Positions 19,500 through 27,678 of a stretch of DNA of 36,208 bases are shown one piece after another. Where the stretch lies: positions 1 through 36,208 of the forward strand of contig JADNRV010000429.1 of the NCBI GenBank assembly GCA_015499995.1, in the 5' to 3' direction. The DNA is from Flammula alnicola (Eukaryota; Basidiomycota; Agaricomycetes; Agaricales; Strophariaceae). The position numbers were made by a program, and so were the translations under genes. The notes beneath the pieces are model-generated. The model saw nothing but the letters and a program-made list of their open reading frames with translations, searched no databases and had not been told where the DNA came from. Numbering within the stretch: the first letter of the stretch is position 1; every line of letters begins with the position of its first letter.

Positions 19500-20700
19500 A
19501 GCAGCCCTCGCTACACTCATGCATCTGGGGGTTTGTCTGCGTGGTCGTCATCATCGGGTTGTTGTCGGGTCTGTAATCGTGGGGCATGAGGTGCGGTGGC
19601 ACGACGAGCCATCGTAGCTCAGCGACGTGGCGCTCCCTGCGTCCTTGTGTGGCCCTCATCTGGTCACCTCCGTGGTCGCATCGTCGTCGTGTCGGGGTCG
19701 TCGCGTCGTGGTCGTGGTCGTCGCATCGGTGCGTCGTGGTCGCTGTCCGGTAGTCGTCGCGTCGTGGTTGCCTCTGTGGTCGGGTCGTGGTCAGGTCGGT
19801 CGTCGTGTCGTGTCGTGTCGGTTCTTGCGTCGGTCGTCGTGTCGGTTTCGCTTCGGTCTCCAGTCCGGGTGGGTCAGCGGTCGCCTCGTCGTCGGATCGG
19901 CGTCGGGTCGGTTGTTGTGTCTGTGGGCACGTTGGTGGTCGCATTGCGGTTCGGACCGTCGTCGGGTCGTGGTCGGGTTGGTGGTCTCGTCGTCGGGTTG
20001 GTCGTAGGGTCGCGGCCGGGTCGCGGGTCGCCTCGTCGTCGTCTCGGTCGTTGCGGCCGCTCACCCGCCATCAGAACGACATGGGAGCACGACATCGTGC
20101 TCCCGCTGCCATTCGCGTCGCGTGCCAGTCATGGCGGTCGCGTGGCGGGTGGGGGTGGGGTGGTCGGTCGCGTGCGACGATGCCGTCGGCGTCCTTTCAG
20201 TGCCCGGCGGGCACATCGTATCTGCAGGGACAGAATGGGAGGTTAGCTGTCGTTGCGTGTCGTCGTTTACGACGTACCTTGCGGGCCTCCCATTCCTGGG
20301 TCCCCCCTGCGTATCCCAACACCCCCGGCGGCGTGTCCCTCACGCGCCGCGTCGTCGCGTCGTGCTGTTGCTCGGTTTCGTGGATCCGCGCCGTCGTCGT
20401 CGCCTCGTCGTGTCGTCGCCTCGCCGCGTCGTCACCTCGTCATGTCGCCGTCGCCGTCGCCTCGTCGTCGTCATTTGCGTCATCCGGTCGTCGTCGTGTT
20501 CGTCGTGCTTGTGGTGGTATCGCCGTCGATTTGGGGCGGCAGCAGCGAAGGGGGGTCATGGACGGCGCCGCTGCGCGTCGTTGACGCCGCAGAGCGGGTG
20601 GTCCGCATAGAGATGTGGTGGTGGTGGTGGTGAGCATGTGTGGTGGTGGTGGTGGTGGGAGCGAACAACGTTGGTGACGTGGCAACGTTGCAGCCGCGTC
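19500..20700. other. CpG-dense low-complexity core of TIR element 1
   Basis: About 1.2 kb dominated by CGTCGT/GTCGGGTCG-type imperfect triplet runs, with two (GGT)n tracts near 20612-20660. Long ORFs occur in several frames on both strands, as expected from GC-rich triplet repeats. The minus frame 19498-20064 gives an Asp/Arg/Thr/Pro-rich protein with no recognised domain. I find no transposase. The composition is sharply different from the AT-rich Ty3 on both sides. A TATATATA lies near 20743. Confidence 0.75.
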
Positions 20701-20780
20701 ACCATCGTTCGGTACCGGTTGCCGAGTTGCCGAAGGCGGTCGGTATATATACAACCCAAATTGATAAATTATAAAACATC

Positions 20781-20854
20781 GCCTTGGTGCAGGTGGCTGG
20801 AGCGCGGCGTTAATAATATTCTGTCGGTCAGCGGTTCAATTCTCAGCTGTGGCA
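20781..20854 (+). other. tRNA-Ile(AAT)-like sequence inside TIR element 1
   Basis: A 74-nt segment with box A-like TGGTGCAGGTGG, a GAGCGCGGCG stretch leading to a loop TTAATAA (anticodon AAT at 20812-20814), and box B GGTTCAATTCT (20832-20842). The layout and length match a fungal tRNA-Ile(AAT), but the anticodon and acceptor stems are badly paired, so it is a relic or a Pol III promoter rather than a working tRNA. An AT-rich T-run follows. Confidence 0.6.
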
Positions 20855-21124
20855 TTTTATTTTATTTTGTTATTATCATTAATATGGTAAGGGCAAGTCC
20901 GCAAAATCCATGGCATTGTCCACAGATAGTCCATGGACTCCACACCCAAAATGGACATTGTGTGGACTTTTCGTGGACTTTTCATGGACTAAAATTTGCA
21001 ATTTGGCAGGTGTTTTCACCAAAATCAAATCTGAAAAAAAATTGTAAAAAGTCCACGGATTGTCCGTGGATTCCGTGGAGTCCATGGAGTCCACGTGGAA
21101 CAGGTGGGGGAGTGTAAAGACCTC

Positions 21125-21226
21125 CTACTACCTTACATTATGTGAAAGCATGCATTTATGTGTGAGAATCTACAGGAAGACTCAGGAACAGAATCGGGCT
21201 CAGATAATCTTGATCACTCAGATTAG
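21125..21226 (+). pseudogene. pol: Ty3 pol C-terminus after TIR element 1
   Basis: The pol frame resumes after the element with residues YIM, a TGA at 21143-21145 (arginine expected), and an acidic Ser/Asp/Glu-rich tail ending at TAG 21224-21226. The short acidic end after the GPY/F block resembles the usual end of Ty3 integrases without a chromodomain. Confidence 0.75.
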
Positions 21227-21320
21227 TGTTCCAAGAAAGGACAGTCAGAGGAAAATAACTGCAACTAAAAGATTGACGAAGCATGTAAAAAATCCATACA
21301 TCTTTTCTCTCTATAACAAA

Positions 21321-22301
21321 ATGTCCAGTCGCTCCTCATTCATACTACGTGCCCAGGAAACCCTTCCATTAGACTCTTACTACATACTGAATAGCCGATT
21401 CTCGCTTGACCATTCCGTCCCTGCCTCCCACAATGACAACTCATTCAATTACCCTTCAGTCATCGCGACTGATGTTGACAAGCCACCGCCATCATTAGAA
21501 TCCTCTTCGACAAATGCCTCTCTTTCTTACCCACCCACGGCGCACCTTGCTGGAATGCCCAAGGTTGTAATCTCTCAAACAAAAACTCCTGCCACCATTA
21601 TTCGCACTTTGCCTAATAGATTGCAGGATGAACTAGAGGACTTCACTGCTCAAATCGCTAATGAACTATGCTCAGTGTTGCCACCTAACAACACTACTAT
21701 GGAGCCTCCAACAGATGAAGGATGCCCCTATGCTGCATCTTTGCCATTAACTGGCCGGCCTGACCATACGCTCCCCTCCAACTATCGTTGCTACATTCCT
21801 GGACTACATTGGAAGAAGCCCGATGACGTCTACAAAAAGAATCGAATCAGACCCACACCACTCTTTATTCCTTCAAATGCTATAATCATCGTCACCTTCA
21901 CTCATGCCTTTCATTCTACGATATGACAATTTATTCTTGATGCCAAACACCTTCGCCATACAATGGATCTACAAATTGGAACTCTGGTCATTTTCTTAGA
22001 AAATGAGGATCGTCCTCCGAGCTGACAATACTGCTACCACCTCACTTGCATCCGGCTATATGGAGGACAAGAAAGTTACATTGAGGCTGTTGCATTCAAC
22101 ATTGACAACACTATTCACATGGAAGGAAGCATCAACATGCCTCCTATCGTCCTCCTTATCCCCAACGCCCTCCTTCACAACTTTCGACATCAGATGAACA
22201 TCGCCCGAGCACAGCAAAACATGGTGAAAAGACTCTACTTGTTCAAGACCATGTGGAAGAAGAAGTTTGGATCTTTTCAGAACCAGCAGTACCGGCCGTA
22301 G
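21321..22301 (+). pseudogene. Ty3 third ORF downstream of pol, function unknown
   Basis: ATG at 21321, 95 nt after the pol stop, opens a frame of 327 codons ending at TAG 22299-22301, interrupted only by TGA at 21924 and 22023. The first half is Ser/Thr/Pro-rich. The second half looks folded: GCPYAASLPLTGRPD, YRCYIPGLHWKKPDDVYKK, then hydrophobic strands (IIIVTFTHAFH, LQIGTLVIFLENED), ending basic. No signal peptide or obvious membrane segment, so an envelope is not supported. Position between pol and the 3' LTR and the same TGA decay show it belongs to the element. About 276 nt of AT-rich non-coding sequence follow before the LTR, with no convincing polypurine tract. Confidence 0.7.
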
Positions 22302-22577
22302 ATAATGCTGGCATCTCGACATCAACCAAACTTTTTATTCTGTATTTTTTTTAATTATTCACCACGCTTTTTCTTTTATGTTTGTATATGATAGCTGAGT
22401 TGGCGGAAGGAGAAGAACAGTAAATATATTCGCACTCATGTAACTCTTTTGGACACGGACAAAGTTTATCTTGTACAAATATATATAAATTTCTTATCAA
22501 TTATTTTTACATCAGTGAAAATGAACAGAAACTTTGATTCTGACAACTGAGGACAGTTGAAATCTGTTCCCTGCAGA

Positions 22578-23575
22578 TGTCAGGCGCTGACTTTGTTTGG
22601 AGTGAAACTCTGAATCAAACCGCTCACCTTCACTTAGCAAAAATAATAATATTATTGTAATCACATGACAGGACACTTACCTAAACAATACTATGTGTAC
22701 AGAGAGACATCTGTGCAATCGCTCAGTGCTCAGATGACTGTAACCATGCAGTCGCTCAGTGCTCTGATGTCGGTATCCAGACAGTTGCTTAGTGTTCAGA
22801 TGACTGTAACCGTACAAACGGTAAGCGCTCAAATGATCACAACTGTGCAGTTGCTAAGCTCTCAGTAATCATACCCATGTGCTTGATAAGCGCTCAGTAA
22901 GCATAACTGAGGGCTTGGTAAGCTTGACTGTGCAAAGCTGCGCACTTGATAATCATAACTGTGCAGATGAGTAATAATCTTACCAATAACACTCTCAGCG
23001 CTTATTCAAAGCACATTAAAGTCCTAGCACAGCCACTAGATAGAATTAGTATAAATAACTGACTGTTTCCCCTTGAAAATATCATCATACCAATTACCAC
23101 TTAAAGTTATCAATTGACTAGCGCGAATCTAAGTCTATCTGTAAATACAAGTTCAACTGAGAGTTGAACTTATCGTCTATTGAATTCAAAGAAGTATATC
23201 GTTACTTCTTCAGTCTTATCATCTTCTGAATTACTTAACGTCACTTATAAGAAGTATACTGCTACTTCTTCCGTCTTATCGTCTATTAAGAAGTTCCTTC
23301 GTATTACTTCTTACGTCTTTACGCTCTACAACTGTCCATCTATTAAGAAGTCCCTTCATATTCACTTCTTAAGTCTACGCTCTACGTCTCTCTGTCTATT
23401 AAGAAGTCTCTTCATACTCACTTCTTATGTCTACGCTCTATGTCTTTCTGTCTATTAAGAAGTTCCATCGTTTACTTCTTACTTTAATACGCTCTATGTC
23501 TCTCTGTCTATCTAATAAGAAGTTCCTTCATTAACTTCTTACATCTTACATCTTTCATCTTACAACTTTTTGTTT
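22578..23575 (+). repeat. Ty3 3' LTR
   Basis: Matches 4991-5997 with about 16 substitutions. It has an extra 20-odd-nt AT-rich insertion after 22640 and lacks one 32-bp repeat unit of the 5' LTR. TATA box TATAAATA at 23050-23057. All seven hairpins are kept (first 23189-23210, last 23517-23540). The match ends at about 23575, before a recognisable CA end. Confidence 0.9.
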
Positions 23576-23751
23576 GACTACAAAGAACTTACTGTCAACC
23601 AGGCTATCCTCTTAAGCTCTAAGTCAAATTTAATTTATCTCATTTACTACATAAGTTGAGATATTTGCATTTGGAACTAATTTCTAGAATAAATTGGAAT
23701 AGCCCGAATAAAGTACATTCCAGTGAAACCCAAGTGAACATCTTTTCATGC
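23576..23751. other. Unassigned 176-bp segment between Ty3 LTR and LINE
   Basis: It matches neither the LTR partner nor LINE copy 1. The first 60 nt are open and coding-like (DYKELTVNQAILLSSKSN), then AT-rich. It may be filler DNA captured when the LINE interior was deleted, or a fragment of a further element. Confidence 0.5.
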
Positions 23752-24320
23752 TGACAGCAGCAACTGCAAGGTCATTTTTGCAGAGTCTCCCTCCGATATG
23801 GAGTGGAGCATTCACCAGGAGGCTCATGACCTCGTGTCGGGGTTTCCAGGAGTGCACGTCACCCCGGATACTCCTCTGTCAGTCACATGGCTCAAAGCCA
23901 AGGCTGACCAAACTGCGAGGGCTGTCTGGAAGACATCAGTTGATGAGCAGCCTTTCTTACTTGGTTCCAACTTTCTGGAGCTGGAGGATCTAAAGAGTAA
24001 TTCTCTCCATCCAACCCCTATTCGCGGTGGGCCGTGGCTTGAATCAGGTGGCCACAACTCTCAGTTGTTCACCCGCATGTGCCGTACTATCACGAATCAT
24101 GCTCCAATCAGCTCGTATTATGACGGTTCAGAATTGATGACCCATTGGCTCTCGGGTGTACATGCAGGGTCTATCCTCAAATGTGCGCTCATCTTTTTGG
24201 GTGCCCCAAGTTCCCGATGCTGCCTCACAGGGCACCACACTTAGTGTGGGGTCTTGTGAAATTCCTGGAAGACAACGTAAATGTGTTTGCTTTCAACCAG
24301 CCTCCAGCTGGAGTCAGATG
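23752..24320 (+). pseudogene. LINE copy 2 ORF2 C-terminal fragment
   Basis: Closely follows LINE copy 1 from 2649: the block FAESPSDMEW, then HVTPDTPLSV, WLKAKADQTARAVWKTSVDE and FLLGSNFLELEDLK, ending near the PPAGVR residues. A frameshift after the SSYY residues (about 24122) separates the CCHC knuckle into another frame. RT and most of RNase H are missing. The close match indicates both copies belong to one LINE family. Confidence 0.85.
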
Positions 24321-24890
24321 AGGAACTTCAGATGGGGGATGATCCTGGGTTCGAGCAGGGCCGCGGTCAAAGTGTCCTGCTGCCCGCAGCAAGTTTCTGC
24401 ATTTCTGCGGCAAAGTTCTGCAAGTGCCTAGGGCCCTGGTCGTTCCAGGGCTGGTGACGTCGACTCTCTGAGCCGGCGTCATGCACCATTTGCAGAGGAC
24501 CCAACCTGGTCGATGGCGGCGGGGGCTTCGGCCCCTGCTTAGCTATGACCACGTAGATTTTACTGGTGAATCGGGGAGGGCCTGGCAGGCTCTTCTCAGA
24601 TCTGGGTGACCCCCCTGTCCCCCCAATACTCCTTATTCATCGATCGTGCAGTAGCATTAACAACGCCGCAACGTCAGACCACCTGGGCTGCAAGGTCCAT
24701 TATTTGGGTTTCAGGCTGCTGCACAGTCTCGCCTGTGTCGCGCTTGTGTGCATCACATGCTTCCCTGTGAGCGCCCGTCTTTCTTTTGTAGTTATAGTGC
24801 AGCATACAATTGTATTAGTTAGACAGCCAGACTGCTTTCGTGCACCAGTTTTATAAATTGTTGATTATTGAAAAAAAAAAAAAAAAAAAA
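24321..24890 (+). other. LINE copy 2 3' UTR and poly(A)
   Basis: Near-copy of 3215-3786, ending AAATTGTTGATTATTGAAAA and 20 A residues (24871-24890), followed by the right TSD copy CCTGAAGGTTTCC. Confidence 0.88.
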
Positions 24891-25497
24891 CCTGAAGGTT
24901 TCCACCAAGGTGGACCTAACATGGTTTGCAGACTCCAAAAATCCCTCTATGGTCTCAAGCAGTCTGCGCGTCAATGGAATATCAAGTTGCATGCTGCTCT
25001 CACTGAGATGAGCTTCAAATGTGTTGAATCTGACCACTCTGTCTATATCTATTCTAATGGAGACGTCAAGATCTTTGTGCCCATTTACATTGATGACATT
25101 ACCTTTGCATCCAAGTGGTGCTATTGGTTGGGGCAGTAAACTGCAAAGTCTAGTTACTTTGTCCACTACTGAATCTGAGTATGTGGCTGCAGTTGAGGCT
25201 GGCAAGGAGATTGCCTGGATGCGCAATATCCTTGGTGAATTTGGCTATATTGTTGACCAGCCATCTACTTTACACATGGACAATCAGTCTGCTATCAGTG
25301 TGTCCAAGAATCCTGAGCATCATGGGCACATGAAACACTTGGATCTGTGCTTTTACTGGCTTAGGGATGCTGTTAATGACAAATGCATTGCCCTTTCTTA
25401 TATTCCTACTGCAGAACAGATTGCAGATATTCTTACCAAACCACTCCCTGCTCCCAAGGTTCAATTTTGTAGAGACCAAATGGGCATTAGGCCTTAG
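24891..25497 (+). pseudogene. Copia pol fragment: end of RT and RNase H
   Basis: Resumes the Copia frame at PEGFHQGGPNMVCRLQKSLYGLKQ and includes the catalytic YIDDITFASK (25087-25115). A deletion then joins directly to the RNase H C-terminal half (GAIGWGSKLQSLVTLSTTESEY...), out of frame by one, removing about 200 residues that normally lie between. The rest is intact to the family stop at TAG 25495-25497: EAGKEIAWMRN, HMDNQSAI, KNPEHHGHMKHLDLCFYWLRD, IPTAEQIADILTKPL. A GGGGGGA polypurine tract (25561-25567) precedes the LTR. The element is inactive. Confidence 0.92.
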
Positions 25498-25567
25498 TCT
25501 CTTTCTACTTTACTGTTATCTATGGACTCTGTAGTCTACTTTGGAGACTTGTGAGATCATGGGGGGA

Positions 25568-25942
25568 TGTTAAAACTGCCTGCACATGTCTCCAAGTTAT
25601 CTTATCTTATTTTATCTTATCTCTTATCTTATCTTATCTGCACTTCCTCCTTTTCACTTGTTGTGCATTTGTAGATTAGATTCTTATCATGTTCTAGATC
25701 ATCTCTAGATGATCTCCAGATCATTTCTAGATCCTTTCTATTTTGTATATAAAGTCTTTTGACATTTGCCAGAAGTCCTTAGTTACTCACTCTGGACTTC
25801 AGGCAAGTAGTTAGTATTTGCCAATACAATTAGTTACTCACTCTGGACTTCAGCTCATTGTAGCTCCTGTGTCCCTCACTTCGAGTTGCTCATATTAGGC
25901 ACACAGCTGCATCACATGTTCCCATGCTTGCCATCTTTAACA
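25568..25942 (+). repeat. Copia 3' LTR
   Basis: 375 bp, TGTTAAAA...CTTTAACA, directly after a GGGGGGA polypurine tract. It contains a (TTATC)n tract (25594-25640), a repeated TCTAGATC(A)TC stretch, a TATATAAAG core promoter (25746-25754) and two GTTACTCACTCTGGACTTCAG units. The same LTR is the solo copy at 1808-2186. The 5-bp TSD partner is not in the window. Confidence 0.92.
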
Positions 25943-26255
25943 AATTTGCAATATATCATCTTTTACCTATGGAATATAACCGAGACAGAGAGACTATAAA
26001 TATAACCGAGACAGAGAGACTATAATGCACCCAAGTTAGTAGTCTAAGGCCTAGCTATGCGACTACTAGTTGTCATATAACCTGTGACAATGGTAATCAG
26101 ACACGGTTCAGAGCTAGCTGAGTCCATATGATAAGCCGGGAGACAGTTAAAAGTTATCAGGCAGTGAAATATAGAATGCATAAGTCATAAATGACTAGCG
26201 AGGCATAAACACACCATGGGAAATAAATAAAAGACTTCTGAATGCTTCGGAAATA
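25943..26255. other. No gene seen; one short tandem repeat
   Basis: Flank of the Copia element. The only structure is a perfect tandem pair of TATAACCGAGACAGAGAGAC-TATAA units (25975-25999 and 26001-26025, period 26 bp). Nothing else recognised. Confidence 0.6.
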
Positions 26256-26510
26256 CAGTACTTTACCTTGCCCCACAGACTCCGGGTGGAGTCCAGGGAC
26301 TCCAGATGATTCTGGTGGAGTCCGGGTGGAGTCCAGATGGAACATACTTAACCTTGCATATTTCCACTTTGAAGGAACGGAGTCCATCCGGAGTCCAGAT
26401 GGATTACAGTATATTTGAGCAACAAGAAAAAAAACCTCTAACTTATTATTCCAGATGGACTCCAGGTGGAGTCCAGATGGAGTCCAGGTTGCAAAGAAAT
26501 AATTTAGGAA
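26256..26510. repeat. GGAGTCC palindrome cluster with a TIR-element-like end
   Basis: Starts CAGTACTTTACCTTGCCCC, close to the ends of TIR elements 1 and 2, and holds at least eight GACTCC/GGAGTCC units, several arranged as GACTCC-(A/G)GGTG-GAGTCC. It is either a degenerate miniature element or the 3' subterminal zone of the KDZ element whose gene ends at 26692. A second end with an 8-bp TSD could not be established. Confidence 0.6.
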
Positions 26511-26613
26511 CTAAACAATTTTTTGGAGCTTATAAATAAAATTCAACTAAGCTATCAGTGAACTATACAGTTTAAATAACCATCAATCATTTGTAAATAC
26601 TAACATATGTCAA

Positions 26614-26695
26614 TACACTAAAATACACTTCTTTTGCTTGATCCCTTCATATGATAATACACTAAAATACACTTCTTTTTGCTTGGTTCCTTCAA
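26614..26695. repeat. Short direct duplication after the KDZ gene
   Basis: Two near-identical copies of about 38 bp (ATACACTAAAATACACTTCT core) at about 26614-26651 and 26656-26695. The second overlaps the KDZ stop region. Confidence 0.7.
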
Positions 26696-26759
26696 TCTTC
26701 TACATCCCAATGTCTTTCTACAACATTTTCCTCACTTTCATCCCCTTCATCGTCTTCAT

Positions 26760-27678
26760 CAATACTTTTCATTCCTCCACTGATTCCTCCCAGAATGGAC
26801 TGGAATCCGCAGGAATGGACTCAATTCCGCAGGAATGGTGACCGGAATCCACAGGAATGACCGAAATTCTGGTTAGAACTTCAACTTGGCGGACTTAGAC
26901 AGAACTCAGAGAAAAATATCACTCAAAAATTTTGCATCTTTCAGGAATTGAACCCAGAGCCCCGGAAGAAATCCAGTAGCTAATATCCCAGACCATTTAA
27001 CCATTAGACCAGAGAACTGTTGCTACCCTACCAAAAACATCGGACTATATACCCTATCTATCTATAATATATTTGTAGATTGCATAACCAATTCTGAGAG
27101 ATTCAGGGTCAATGGGGTACCATCAGATTCAGAATTTTAAGGAGATTACAAATATGTATATGTCATCTCACTCGGGTAACTGAAATCACCTTATTTGGTC
27201 TGTTTTGGGGACCGTGGGAACTTTTTGCCAAAAAAAGTAACTGTAGAGCATGCTTCCAGAATCACAAATATATCAAAATCATGTGACTAGCTACTTTCGT
27301 CATCGAGAAAAACGCAAAAAACTCGCCCGAAGCCGGCGGTTTTGAAAATTGCACTTGCTAAATATGGAATATTTTGATTAGAAATAGGTCCCACAGTTTC
27401 ATTTTGATGTCATTTTATGTAATAGTGTGATATTTTCACATTGTTGCTAAAAATAACCATATTTCCTTTTTTGGAAATAACCGGATTCCGATGGCCATTC
27501 CGTTCCGGCCATTCCTGTTGGATATTCCGGTTGCAGCTCATTCCGGTCTGCATTCCCCCGGAATGAAATTTCGCATTTTGGCTGGCCTCTCAGCCAAAAT
27601 GACCCAAAAATTATTCCTCCGGAATGACCGGATTCCGCAGGATTCCAGTAGGAATCAGTGGAGGACAATAAAGACCTT
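26760..27678. mobile_element. TIR element 2 (non-autonomous, GGAATCC-type repeats)
   Basis: Flanked by 8-bp TSDs GTCTTCAT (26752-26759 and 27679-27686). Ends are CAATACTTTTCATTCCTCC and, reverse complemented, AAGGTCTTTATTGTCCTCC, both continuing ACTGATTCCT, so 15 bp of perfect inverted repeat lie inside a longer imperfect one. Subterminal zones carry GGAATGG, CCGGAATCC and GGAATGACCG units. There is no ORF of note. Removal rejoins the acidic C-terminus of the KDZ gene in frame (IDDNEDDEGDESEENVV). Confidence 0.9.
26935..27020 (-). other. tRNA-like sequence inside TIR element 2
   Basis: On the minus strand, box A TGGTCTAATGGTTA (26998-27011) and box B GGGTTCAATTCC (26944-26955) are 42 bp apart, as in a tRNA with a small extra loop or intron. 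Stem pairing is weak and the isotype is unclear. It is AT-rich downstream. Confidence 0.6.

Larger units (their letters stand above)
18995..21124. mobile_element. TIR element 1 (non-autonomous, subterminal GTCCATGGAC repeats)
   Basis: Flanked by 8-bp TSDs CTACTACC (18987-18994 and 21125-21132). Ends are CTGTACTTTACAGTCCCCC and, reverse complemented, GAGGTCTTTACACTCCCCC, followed by about 40 bp of further similarity (CACCTG, CATGGACTCCACGGACTCC). Both subterminal zones (19011-19335 and 20915-21105) are packed with GTCCATGGAC, GTGGACTTT and AGTCCACACAA units. The middle is GC- and CpG-rich and has no transposase. Removal restores the Ty3 pol frame (AFRLLP then YIM). The 8-bp TSD with subterminal repeats fits KDZ-type (Zisupton-like) or hAT elements. 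Confidence 0.9.
4991..23575 (+). mobile_element. Giant Ty3 (Gypsy) LTR retrotransposon, decayed
   Basis: Two LTRs of about 1 kb flank gag, protease, a long coding-like spacer, RT-RNase H, integrase with a GPY/F-type tail, and a separate downstream ORF. Without the SINE and the TIR element it is about 15.3 kb, large for Ty3 (usually 5-8 kb, occasionally more). The gag-pol reading is interrupted by about 20 TGA codons and a few frameshifts. The LTRs differ at about 16 positions plus two indels, so insertion was moderately old. No matching TSD: the left flank ends GCGCGA, and no such sequence follows 23575. Confidence 0.92.
4302..24890 (+). mobile_element. LINE copy 2, interrupted and internally deleted
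   Basis: The outer limits are set by a 13-15-bp TSD and a 20-nt poly(A) (24871-24890). The left end (4302-4990 minus the MITE) looks like a complete 5' end: about 145 bp of leader and the start of ORF1 at 4908. The right part (23752-24890) is the C-terminal ORF2 region and 3' UTR, close to LINE copy 1. Most of ORF1 and ORF2 is absent. The Ty3 sits at the junction, but the Ty3 has no matching TSD, so a deletion or recombination accompanied or followed its insertion. Confidence 0.87.

Noticed and set aside
19596..20633. Several overlapping 100-265-codon ORFs in the GC-rich core of TIR element 1
   Set aside because: All arise from CGT/GTC triplet runs in different frames on both strands; no domain or consistent start.
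20781..20854. Functional tRNA-Ile gene
   Set aside because: Anticodon and acceptor stems are poorly paired and it lies inside a transposable element; kept only as a tRNA-like relic.
6001..22301. Classical RIP (C to T at CpA)
   Set aside because: It would create many TAA and TAG stops from CAA/CAG codons; none is seen in the frames that can be followed in the Ty3.
21321..22301. Envelope gene of an errantivirus-like Ty3
   Set aside because: No signal peptide, transmembrane helix or cleavage site seen in the translation; called unknown ORF instead.
26256..26510. Complete third TIR element with TSD
   Set aside because: The left end fits the family, but no right end with a matching 8-bp repeat could be found; GGAAATA/AGAAATA near the ends is too weak.
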